DNA of 64,000 nucleotides, taken from the NCBI GenBank assembly GCA_022925895.1, contig JAKSYS010000281.1, positions 1-64,000 on the forward strand. Reading direction: 5' to 3'. Each line of letters opens with the position of its first letter. Position 1 is the stretch's first letter. Shown piece by piece: positions 21,052 through 30,291 of this stretch. Source of the DNA: Fragilaria crotonensis. Lineage: Eukaryota > Bacillariophyta > Fragilariophyceae > Fragilariales > Fragilariaceae. The position numbers were made by a program, and so were the translations under genes. The notes under the pieces were generated by a model. The model was not told the DNA's origin. It saw only the letters and a list, made by a program, of their open reading frames with translations, and did not search any database.

Positions 21052-23701
21052 GGTGGCTCCCGGTCAGACGTGCGAGGCGGGTTGTATTGGGCACGGTCTC
21101 CTGACTTGGGGGATGGGGATGGCGTTCTATGGTGATGACGGTTTCTTGGTGGCGTTCTTGGCTTCGACGGAGGAGTCCTCTGTTTCTTTTTCTCTGGAGA
21201 CATCACTTGCACAGAATCCGTGGACCTGGTGGTAGAGGTTGATTTGATTGACATTTCATTGTCAGATTGGTGGCTGGAGCAGGATCCTGTATGACTGGGT
21301 GGCTGATTTGCCGCCTGTAGTTGCATTGACAGTTGTTGAATGAGTGCGGTCATTGCGGCGAAATTTGAGCGAGATTCCAAGACGTTTGTGGCAGCTTCTT
21401 GACGCAGCGTTTGGAGCTGTGAGGACGTTTCTTGACGCAGTTCCAGAACGTTTTGTGAGGATTCTTTGCAGAAGTGGAGGGTACTCATTGTTTGAGTTTT
21501 GAGAACATCGAGGCGTTCATTTACTTTTGAGAACTCCTTCTGCTGAGTCTTTATGGATTCATTTCGTTGTTGGATTTCATTTTCTAAGTCGTGGAAGCAA
21601 GCTTGATGTGTCCCCAGCGTATTTGTCATCGAGTTGGTGGTTGCCGTGCTTACGTTACTTGTCAGAACTGGGTTCGAGCCAGGATTAAGTATACCGTTAT
21701 TCCTACTATCCTGTTTTCGTTTTTCAGCTTGTTTCTTTTTGGATCCGTCATCCTCTCCCGTCCTGTCGAGACTTCCTGGTGGCTTGGAATTTCCCGTCTT
21801 ACTGCCAAAGGTTGGTGCCTGGTATGTGTTTTGAGGATTTTCTGGAGTGGGGCTTCTGACTGATGCTGGTGCATTTGCCCAGACCGAGGACGTACTCATG
21901 TTTTTTAAGAGCGATAGATTGTTTTGTGCCACTATTGTGGGGACGTAGATCTCCGTTGGATGAGCCTGATGCACTCTTTCTGCAAATGTAGTTTCTCTCA
22001 TGTTAAACGGCGCAATGCTTTCTTTGTATAGACGGAGTGCGTGGCGTGCCGCTGTGAGGATTTCGAGGGGCACCAGTACCTGGACGGCACGGTTATCGCT
22101 TCCGTTTTCGACGTCGCATTTGAGGCTCTTTCCGTGTTCATCTCGAAGTGATTCTGCCCAGTCTCTGGTGGTCCGCTCTGTTCTCCCGTTTGCTGTGTAT
22201 TCGATTCTAAGGAGGTCGATGTTCTGGACGAGTGGTGCGAGTGGTAGAGTGGCTGCGGGTGTTTTGGATGAAATCAGCGTGGGTAGCAAATAAACTGTCG
22301 ACTTCCTCTGTAGACATGCTTGAGATCAGAAGGCGTCCCAGAAACACCGCTGTGTTTGATCCATCGAGGTGAGCCGAGAGAATATCAGTAAGTGTCGAGA
22401 CGTGATTCTCTCCACATCTGACTACGATGTGTGGTATTGTTGTCCTGATGGAGTTTTCCTGTCATACCCGAGATCGAAGAAAGGAGTGGAGGTCTGGAGT
22501 TTGCGGCGAAGATGCATCAGGTAGTAGTGTTGGTGGGTCCATTTGGGGTGCTGGAAGAAAATGTAGCCTGCAGTTTCCACTTTATCGCCGCTGTCGCTGG
22601 TCGCATTCGATATGTTGACGTCCACGTGATGAGTTCTATGTGCTGTACGGGTGATTGGGTTGTTGATCCATTTACTTGACCGTGGCTTAGACTGATTCTG
22701 AAACTGAAGACAAACATTCTCATGGATGGGATCAGTGTGATTTTTTGTGCGACAAACGATCGGAGATTGTCAGGATTTAGATCCATAATAGAAATGCTGC
22801 GCTTCACATTTTCGTTTCTCCAGGAGTGGATCGTCACGTCAAGAGAACTTTGGAACATGTAATGGATCAAATCTGTTGCAAGTAGATTCCATTTGTCTTG
22901 ATCCTCCGATATCTTGTCATAATTGGTCGGCTTCCATTTCGTTGTGATCCTCAACGTACCATCGTTCACGTGTGTGAAGAGGCTATCAGATTTGTCACCC
23001 TGCTCAGTCCTAGTCGATGTTGATGCGAATGTTGTTGTGTCGTTTGGAGGTGGAGTCTGGGTGTTAGCCCCTGGTTCGGTTGGGGCTGGACGGGGTGGGA
23101 ATTTTGGGAGAGGGGTGGTGGTTGCAGATTTGGAGTGTTTGGCTTTGGTTGCTTTGCGCCTACGATTTGCCAGTCCTGGGTCGCTGGCATTTTTCGATTG
23201 TCATCGTCATCGACATCCATCAGGTCTGGCTCGTTGTACTGGAGTCTAGCATTTCGGGGGTCAGTTGTATCCGGTTGGAGACGATCTGGAAAGCTTGTTT
23301 CGAGGAATGGCTTTGCAATGTTGATTGCCCAGTTCGTGAGAATGTCCGAGATTTGGAATTGCTTTGTTGCAGTGGTAGGTGTACATCGCCCAGATAAATG
23401 TGAGTGTGTCAGATTCACTCTGGATCATTCGGTCCCACTGGATTTCAAATTGAAAACAATCGTCATAGCAGTGATATCCGAGAGCATTATACTTGTGCCA
23501 CGTAGTTTTGTTCCCAACCAATACGTAGGAGCTGTCGTTCTCTTCACGATCGGAGACCGATTTCTCGTTTCGGAAGCTTTCGTTCTGGAGGTTCGGGGTT
23601 GCTTTCCACTCATCTGTATCGAAGGAGTATGCGGGTTGGTCTACGTCGATGCCGTTCGGAAAAAGTCCTAGAGGCGGTGGAGGTCCCGGTCCTCTCATCA
23701 T
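21048..23701 (-). pseudogene. LINE ORF1 (Gag-like, coiled coil), frameshifted
   Basis: The probable start is the ATG at 23701, about 90 bp from the element's 5' end. The reading frame changes near 23360 (from MMRGPGPPPPLG... to a stretch with DVDDDDNRK), again near 22970, and once more between 22520 and 22289. The last third (22289-21048) is open: a basic/serine-rich linker, a heptad-rich region around 21330-21600 (NEIQQRNESIKTQQ, ELRQETSSQLQTLRQ) likely to form a coiled coil, and a proline/arginine-rich basic tail. No zinc knuckle is seen. In LINEs this product binds RNA; that role is inferred from position and the coiled coil. Confidence 0.7.
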
Positions 23702-23790
23702 GGTGGCACGCGACGACTTTCGTAAGGCTGCTGCGTACAAACGGTTGACGGACGGTTCTTTGTTATCAGTTTTCTGGTACAAAAATTGTG

Positions 23791-23807
23791 TCGGGACGTT
23801 TTTTATA
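23791..23807. repeat. LINE target-site duplication, 5' side of element
   Basis: Second copy of tcgggacgttttttata (see 15871-15887). Confidence 0.93.
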
Positions 23808-25114
23808 CTTCGATGACAGCGTGAGTTGCTGGAGAAGAACTTCACTTCTCCTACGATGAGCAGTAAGTTTATCGCGAACAAGACAAACGCATATATGATG
23901 CTGCTGCTTTTCTTCCTTTTCCATCGCATCGGCAGACAGGTGTTCAAGAGTCTTGGTCAAGAGTTCCAAGTCCTCGACAAGAACTGATGGCACAGCAGCC
24001 GTAGAGCCCATATCAGTACTCGCATAATGCTGGCGTTTTTTTCCACGTCGGTTGTCGACAGGCGCCGCGCTTGCTGCAGTCAATGCCTTCCGCATCGCGT
24101 TCCGAGTCGACGTGCCGCGTCCAAACGACGTTTTGACTTTGACGTTGCTAAACAGATGCGATAGCATCTGCTCCCCATTGTGAAGAGGGATGTGCCCCCA
24201 AAGCGCCCACGCGAGGAAACCAACGCCTGCTTTGAAAAACGAACCGGATCCTGGCAAGGAATGTTGTTCTATCGCCCCGGCTCCGTCATTGTTGACTTGT
24301 GTCGTCGTCGTCGCCGCCGTCGCAGCAGTGTTTTCAGTTGTAGTCGTCGTCATTGTCATCCTTGCCACAGTGCAAGGAGTTTCAACAGCTACGATTGTTG
24401 CTGTTGTCCTCATCGCAACAGCAGATTCAGTCGTTGCGACATTCAAAAGATTCATCTTCGCTTCTCGATCGCAGTCATTCTGCATCGCCACAAGACACCA
24501 TTTGATGTAGTCATCCCAGTTCGTACCGGATGGAAATGTCCCATCGCGATACGGACTCCCCAATGCAGTAACATGTCCCATCATCTTCTTGCAGGTTGCC
24601 ACCACATCCTTCGCCTTTTTAGCAATGTCCGACCTGTAATCTTCTCGTTGTTGGCAAAATTCTTCTTGGATAAGAGCTCCTTGGTGATTGACGTTGGTCC
24701 GACAAAAATATTCAGTCCGCCATGCCTATGCAACTTCTGGGGCATCGTCAGTGCAATTTGACCGAATTCGTCAGGTTCGGAACTCATGAACAATTCCGTG
24801 AACCAATGAAGACCGTTGATGAACTGGTCAAGGTAACTGATGATCTCTGGGTCATCGCCGCCAAAGTACAGTGCAGTCATCGTCTCGGCCATCGTATTTA
24901 CAGTCATCGAATCGCCTCCCTGCGCAATAGCCTGGGAATCATAACATGCAAATGCAATTAGGGCCTGCATCTCAGTCATGAGCTTCTTCGTCACACTCGT
25001 TCCGAGTTGCTTGCTTGCTCTCGACATGCTGGCGCGCGCCGAATTTGGATTCTTTGATGACAAATACTGTGTTCTGTGTTGTTCTTCAAACTTCAAACAA
25101 CAGCCAGGCTTCAT
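23791..25114 (-). pseudogene. Second Harbinger gene, 5' part, cut by LINE and frameshifted
   Basis: The first ATG is at 25114 (frame open to 25168 without an earlier ATG). The N-terminal half (25114 to about 24720) is helical with no known motif. Near 24710-24730 the frame must change: downstream of it a natural-looking frame reads EEFCQQREDYRSDIAKKAK and continues to the LINE junction. The middle has a threonine-rich run (about 24300-24370) and a short hydrophobic stretch (FLAWALWGHIPL). The end (KTLEHLSADAMEKEEK, LLQQLTLSSKYKKRPD) is helical and runs in frame into the other half across the 17-bp duplication. I recognise no family. Confidence 0.72.
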
Positions 25115-25328
25115 CGATTGGTTGGATTGACCGAAACACAGGCACAAATTGGTATTGTTTCTACACAACGTTGTTCAACGACATGTAGGAGTCAAAACAA
25201 TACATTGCTATAGTACTAACATAAACGTGAAGATAGCGTATAGGGCCTGTCAAATTTAGGGGCTGTAAGCAAGTGATTTTGTCGGACGGATCTAAAGTGA
25301 CGTCGAGTCTGGTTTGGTAAAAGTTTGT

Positions 25329-25351
25329 GTTTTCTGTAAGCATCGGCCTTA
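25329..25351. repeat. Right inverted repeat and TTA target duplication of the Harbinger element
   Basis: gttttctgtaagcatcggcc followed by TTA at 25349-25351, mirroring the left end. Confidence 0.92.
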
Positions 25352-26010
25352 CAAGCCTAGACTCGGACTGCATACTTGTGCAGGATCTAGTCTCATTGGA
25401 CTGGATTTAAAATTCCTGTAGAGATGTACCAAATTTGTACGACCCGACCCACAGTATTTGCATCGAGTTTATATTTTTTTCGGAGGTACACTTGCAACCC
25501 GTTTGGAGCTACAACGTAGTATGCATTATGCAGGCACTTCTGCTACAAGTTTGCATACTGCATACTACTCGGTTCTTTCCTGTATAGTAGTATGCATATC
25601 TCCTATCTCCAAGTCAAATCAGAGGTCGGAGTTCGCGTATGCTCAGAATAGAGAATATTTTGAAGCTGGTGACGTCGATTTCTTCGACATCTTGATTCCT
25701 TGGCCAATCCATTTGGTTCGGCATACCACGTCGATTTGGACTACGCCATTCGTCCGTAATCACTGACGTCAGGTTTTCGCGGCAGGTGTGAAACATGGTT
25801 TTGAACCAATCAGAGGTGCCGAATAATCAGAATCACCTGCGGCTTGCGTCGGACGTCAAGGGTCTGTGAACTACGCGTTCTGCTGCACACTTGCGAAACA
25901 TTGTTCTCTTCACTTCACTCGATTTTTTGATGTTTTAAGACTATCTACTGTCAGCCTCCAGCTTGACTAGTAACCATCAATTTGACACTGTGACCGAGTT
26001 TAACACTCCG
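25352..26010. other. Upstream region of the C2-domain gene
   Basis: No gene is supported. Short frames on both strands do not resemble known proteins. The last 100 bp, pyrimidine-rich with a possible acceptor (ctgtcag near 25950), may be 5' untranslated region. Confidence 0.5.
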
Positions 26011-27399
26011 ATGGACAGCAGCATGGACAACGGGCCTACGGAGATAGTGATGCTATTTGTTCGAGCAGCGAATCTTAAGGGAGGCAAGAGTTCCAACATG
26101 TTTGCGGCAGCGGATCCTTTCTTTGAAGTGAAGAACGACGAGGGTGAGATGGTGGCTCGCTCCGCGATCTTTCGTAACGATTTTAATCCCCAATGGCCTC
26201 CAATCAGATTGGATGTTGAGGCTTTGTGCAAAGGCGATCAAGCCAGAGACATCACTCTTTCGTTTTATGACTGGAACGAGGATGGTAAGCATGTCCTACT
26301 TGGCGAAGTGACCACTGACCTTCAAGATATTGCCAAAGCTGCTATTCGTTACCATGACCAACGCAGTGTGGGATTCTTGGATAAGAAAGAAACATACAAC
26401 CTTGGGGAAGCGGGGAAAGTGTACATTTATGATCTCATTCAAATAACGGGTTTTCCTACAGAAGGTACTTTGATCAAGAAGAGAATTGGGTCAGCCACAC
26501 CATCTGTTGCTGATACTGAACCCGAGACTGACAGCGCTTCACAGTCGTCAAGCGACGAAGACAATGATTATCCAATAATGACTCCAGATAGTGCATCTGT
26601 CTGCTCTTCTGCAGTGACCGTTGTATCTGGGGACTCGACGGTTATGCACACTAACGGCGACGCATCGCCACGGCGGAAGCCCAAGCACCTACCTGAGCCC
26701 GTTCAAGCTCCCCCACGATTTTCACGCCGGAATCGAGGAAAGTCTCTGTTCTCTGGTGAGCTTCAGATAATGTCTGCGGGAAGCCTCCTGCCTCTGCATG
26801 AAGAAGTAGAACCTGAAGAACCACTACTCGAAGCGGAGCAGCGGGGAATTGCAAGGGCACATAACGAGGTAGCCGATGAAGGTCACAATTATGAAATCGG
26901 AAGTCTCACAGGCGAGCCTGATGATACGTTCGAGAAAGTCAGTGACGCAAAATCTACCTCGAAGGCAACATTGACGCCGAGGCCTCCACGCTTTCCTCCT
27001 TCGCCGATCAAAAGCCAAATTGATTCGATGATGAAAGGTGCCCCCAGAAGAGCCAAGGTGCCTGCTACAAATCTCTACAACGGATCTACACCCTTATCCC
27101 AATATGAAGCAATGTTGTACGATCAAACTTATGATCAAGGAGCCGTAACAGTAGCCCCATCAACTCACGGCGAACCCTGTGCAAGCTCCCCCGCGTCGTT
27201 TCGACCGTGTAATCAACTCCCGGAAAGTTCACTTCTACCTCTCGCAGATGACTTAGTGGGGGTAACTCTCCCAACGAAGATGTCGCCGGTGACGGGCTCA
27301 CATCAGAATAGGGTGATAGGTCTACTTCGGGGGGATGATTTCCTGGTCAAGACAAAACAATGCTTGGACCGGCCTAAAAAGGAATATTTGTCCCATTAA
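26011..27399 (+). CDS. C2-domain protein with long disordered tail
   Basis: A 462-residue protein from the ATG at 26011; the frame is open slightly upstream without another ATG. Residues about 10-140 form a C2 domain resembling the second C2 of copines: AADPFFEVKND, NPQWPPIRLDVEALC and ISLSFYDWN-type segments (here ITLSFYDWNEDGKH), then LLGEVTTDL. Acidic residues suitable for calcium binding are present (DP in the first loop, DWNEDG in the third). Residues after about 175 are Ser/Pro/Glu-rich and probably disordered, with no von Willebrand-A domain, so it is not a copine. Calcium-dependent membrane binding is inferred from the domain; the tail role is unknown. Single exon; no partner gene nearby. 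Confidence 0.85.
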   Translation: MDSSMDNGPTEIVMLFVRAANLKGGKSSNMFAAADPFFEVKNDEGEMVARSAIFRNDFNPQWPPIRLDVEALCKGDQARDITLSFYDWNEDGKHVLLGEVTTDLQDIAKAAIRYHDQRSVGFLDKKETYNLGEAGKVYIYDLIQITGFPTEGTLIKKRIGSATPSVADTEPETDSASQSSSDEDNDYPIMTPDSASVCSSAVTVVSGDSTVMHTNGDASPRRKPKHLPEPVQAPPRFSRRNRGKSLFSGELQIMSAGSLLPLHEEVEPEEPLLEAEQRGIARAHNEVADEGHNYEIGSLTGEPDDTFEKVSDAKSTSKATLTPRPPRFPPSPIKSQIDSMMKGAPRRAKVPATNLYNGSTPLSQYEAMLYDQTYDQGAVTVAPSTHGEPCASSPASFRPCNQLPESSLLPLADDLVGVTLPTKMSPVTGSHQNRVIGLLRGDDFLVKTKQCLDRPKKEYLSH

Positions 27400-27740
27400 T
27401 TCGAGCGCTGGACCGACCTCAACAGGAACATTGGTCCTATGAATCGAGCACTGTACTCTGTACGTATAAATTCATGTTGCTTATACACTTATACACACAC
27501 TTATACTACTCTGCAACCATCTAGTAGACTAGAGTTCTGATGTACTGGTTGTAAACTCTACAATTGCATTGAAAGAATCCATCTCCTGCTTCTGTAACAG
27601 TAACAAGCATTGAATTTTTTTGAGACGAGTCGTATGACGTATGTATGACCATCAACTATGACTTCTCTACTACGAGTACTCTTGTACTACCGGTAGATTA
27701 CTTGTACCGGAGTACAATACAAAGTACAAACTCATGCCAT
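27400..27740. other. Intergenic, 3' flank of the C2 gene
   Basis: Holds GTAC/TAC-rich low-complexity sequence (about 27650-27730) and no gene. TA at 27741-27742 borders the next element. Confidence 0.55.
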
Positions 27741-27742
27741 TA

Positions 27743-28674
27743 GGGAGATCCGGGTAGAGTCGTGTTTCCACTAAAGTTTCTGTTATTTGGACTCAGAACC
27801 GGTTATGAGACAAAATAACGGAAACAAATTAGTGACTCTTGTTTCGCAATTTCCGATAAAGGTCAATTTTGGGGCCTTTAGTGGAAATTAGAAGCTGCTG
27901 ATTTCCACTAAGTTTCTGTTATCAAGATTCCATTACACGTGTTCAATTTCTTGCATTCTTAGTTCCACGTTGCACCATAATTATGTAGGCCAAAGCAGGA
28001 CTTAGTATCTGAGGACAGAGTCTGGCAACGAATGTGTTCGAATTAGTCGGCATCTACATAAAAATTTTGTCATCTCTCTCCCGCCATGACGACGATTGCA
28101 ATACCGGTGCTTCAACTTCTACAACTTGAACAACCAATAATGTGTTGACTAATATTGACATGGCGGACTCAACCAAAGAAACGACAGTGCTCAGAGATCT
28201 AAATTGGTCGAGAACGAAGCACCAACAGGTTTTTTCATCAATTAACCCGCATGCGGAATCTTATTTGACGTGTCGGAGGAGTTTTTTGTTGCGCACTCAA
28301 GTAAAAATCAATGTCACCTCTCATTTGCCATGACGACGATTGCAAAACCGGCGATGTAGCCCCTAAACGACTGACCTCTCTGTAGACAATGGACTAATAT
28401 TGATACGGCGAATCCAACAGTAGAAACGACAGTGCTCAACAATCCAAATCTGGTGAGAACAACGCACCAACAGTTTATATATTATAGAGGAACTCAAAGC
28501 GGAATCTTACTTGATGTTCAGTAGGAATCCTTGTCGTAGAATTTAGTGGAAATTTCCCTTGTTTAAAGTCAACCCGGATCTCTGATTTCCGATTTTATTT
28601 GAGTTTTTCCTTCCACTAAATTTCCGTTCTGATAAGGGAAACTTAGTGGAAACACGACTCTACCCGGATCTCCC
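27743..28674. mobile_element. 932-bp non-autonomous DNA element with long inverted repeats
   Basis: The first bases, GGGAGATCCGGGTAGAGTCG and on through gtttccactaa, recur as reverse complement at the right end (about 28637-28674). Each end is flanked by TA (27741-27742, 28675-28676), the duplication expected of Tc1/mariner-type elements; a 3-bp ATT reading is also possible. The interior contains a diverged direct duplication with a period of about 245 bp: ccatgacgacgattgcaa at about 28084 and 28328, then gaaacgacagtgctcaa-like blocks. No transposase is encoded. Confidence 0.85.
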
Positions 28675-28676
28675 TA

Positions 28677-28959
28677 TTATTATACGACATCTGGAATTTC
28701 ATCCAAAAAGGCACAGAATGTTTGTGTCGGATAAGTCTCCAAATCGTACAGTACTGGATGTTCAGATGTATCATAAATCATAAATCATAAATCAATGGTA
28801 CTCGAGTACCTGGTAAAAAGTGTTAAGTTATAACGGACTTTAATGGGATTGACCCTTTCTCCTCATAATCTTTCTAAGAGAGAGAAATTTGGATTATGTG
28901 CCCACAAAAAATGTGCACTATGATACTAAGTAGGTGGGACACGGGACAAAATGACACAA
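28677..28959. other. Spacer between two inverted-repeat elements
   Basis: AT-rich, with ataaatcataaatcataaat near 28770-28790. No gene. Confidence 0.6.
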
Positions 28960-28964
28960 TACTA

Positions 28965-29676
28965 CCAGTAAAAAATGGCTTTGAGCCACTAATTTTACCC
29001 CGTGTTGGACTAAAAATATCTCATCGGAAACTGCGCCCCTGACCACAACGCTCCGTCATGCAAAATCCATACTGCTTGTAGGTACCCAGAAGTTTAATCA
29101 TTATTGCACTGGATGATCAATCCAGTTCATTATCGAAGTTCTCTGAAGCTTCGTTTTTCATTTTAGTGGCTCAAAGCCATAAATAAATTTCTATCCATAC
29201 TGGAATATAAATTTATATTTAAAAAGTGCATGAAATTACCCTGTTCGCAAAACTCTATTATCCTACTGCTACGTTGGTTGTACACCCTCTCACTACCAGA
29301 TGCGACACCTGCCACAAGAGTAATCAAAATAAGGACTTCATCCGGTATGATACCTAAAAATCTCGCTACTATCGAAAAATGAATCCCAATACAAACCCAT
29401 GTGTACGTACATCAGAGGATGGCTGGCTGAACAGGGTAAATTATTGATTTCTAGAAATTTCCGAGGTCCCTTTTGCCAGTGTCATTATCAGAAGAACTGC
29501 TTCTTCAAATCAATATTTCTGATGTACAAAAAGATTCAGCGCATGACAAGGAACAACTTTGTCCTATTTGTCATTACTCTCAAATGCTTTTTTCTGAAAG
29601 TGCATGTAGACTGAACAAATTTTACCCCGTTTAGTGGCTCAAATTTGTTTAGTGGCTCAAAGCCATTTTTAACTGG
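28965..29676. mobile_element. 712-bp inverted-repeat element with TACTA duplication
   Basis: The left end CCAGTAAAAAATGGCTTTGA and following gccactaa match the reverse complement of the right end (about 29648-29676). TACTA flanks both ends (28960-28964, 29677-29681). The right arm has the gtggctcaaa block twice and a further copy lies in the middle (about 29163-29180), suggesting internal rearrangement or nesting. No transposase is encoded. Confidence 0.82.
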
Positions 29677-29686
29677 TACTAGGATC

Positions 29687-29847
29687 CGATTAGAATGCAA
29701 GGAAATGACGTCCAGCCGTACCAATCATCATGCTCTCCCTATGTTACTGTCTTACTGGGTACAGTATCACCGTAGGTAGTACTGGAGTACGTGGAAGGGT
29801 TAGTATTGTGACGTCATCGATGACGTCATTTCCTTGCACTCTAATCG
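29687..29847. mobile_element. Short palindromic element (MITE family M), copy 1
   Basis: The 161-bp unit begins cgattagaatgcaaggaaat and ends with nearly the reverse complement (tttccttgcactctaatcg). Related copies lie at 39697-39855 and 63029-63182. It ends three bases before YR retrotransposon 2. Confidence 0.85.
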
Positions 29848-29850
29848 AAA

Positions 29851-30278
29851 CCTCTGCGTACCTACAGGTCAAGATGGATGACGGTTGAGCTACAGACACG
29901 GACTGTGAATCCAATTCAAAACTTTATTGTCTGACTACAATTACTGTTACTAACTCCTGATCTACCGTTTGCAGTGATAATCAAGTCAATGCACGAGTCA
30001 ATCTGTAATCCGATGAGAACAACGGTTGGAGTTGCACAAACGACAGGAGCAAGACTCCGTCACTCCTTTTGCTGTCGTGATGCTACCACTTGGTACTACC
30101 TCAAGATATTCGGACCTTCGATAGAATTCGGCAAGAAAGAGTTCTACCTCTTTACCGATTACTTTCGTGTTCGTCTTGACCGATTTATTCGGTCACTCTT
30201 TGAAAAGTTATCGATCTCATCCTCGGACCGTACATCCCAGGCCTGACGTCGTATACCTTTCAAAGGTGTTTCTTTTTC
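29851..30278 (+). repeat. A1 terminal repeat of YR retrotransposon 2
   Basis: Repeated at 38702-39129 (offset 8851). It probably contains the promoter and 5' leader; it ends 14 bp before the Gag ATG. The 90-codon frame inside both copies opens with GTG and is not considered a gene. Confidence 0.92.
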
Positions 30279-30291
30279 TTTTCCTTTTACC

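Larger units (their letters stand above)
15888..23790 (-). mobile_element. LINE-type (APE-RT-RNase H) retrotransposon inserted in the Harbinger element
   Basis: A 7.9-kb insertion between 17-bp direct repeats. Reading on the minus strand it has a short 5' leader (about 90 bp), ORF1 with a coiled coil, and ORF2 with an apurinic-like endonuclease, reverse transcriptase, RNase H and a C-terminal Cys/His motif. This is the order of RNase H-bearing non-LTR elements. No terminal repeats are present and no poly(A) tail is seen before the duplication at its 3' end (15888), so the 3' end may be recognised by another sequence. Both genes carry many frameshifts, so this copy is dead unless assembly errors explain them. 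Confidence 0.9.
13164..25348. mobile_element. PIF/Harbinger DNA transposon with nested LINE
   Basis: Both ends carry the same 20-bp inverted sequence starting GGCCGATGCTTACAG (13164-13183 and the complement at 25329-25348). The imperfect inverted similarity continues inward for about 90 bp and includes a second GCTTACAG on each side. Each end is flanked by TTA (13161-13163, 25349-25351), the 3-bp TWA-type duplication expected of PIF/Harbinger. The total length is 12,185 bp; without the LINE and one copy of its duplication it would be about 4.27 kb. It holds two convergent genes, the DDE transposase (plus) and a coiled-coil/cysteine-rich protein (minus). The two-gene layout fits the superfamily, though the second gene usually encodes a Myb-like DNA-binding protein. 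Confidence 0.92.

Noticed and set aside
29974-30246. 90-codon frame repeated exactly at 38825-39097
   Set aside because: It opens with GTG and lies wholly within the A1/A2 terminal repeats, so its duplication reflects the repeat and not a gene family.
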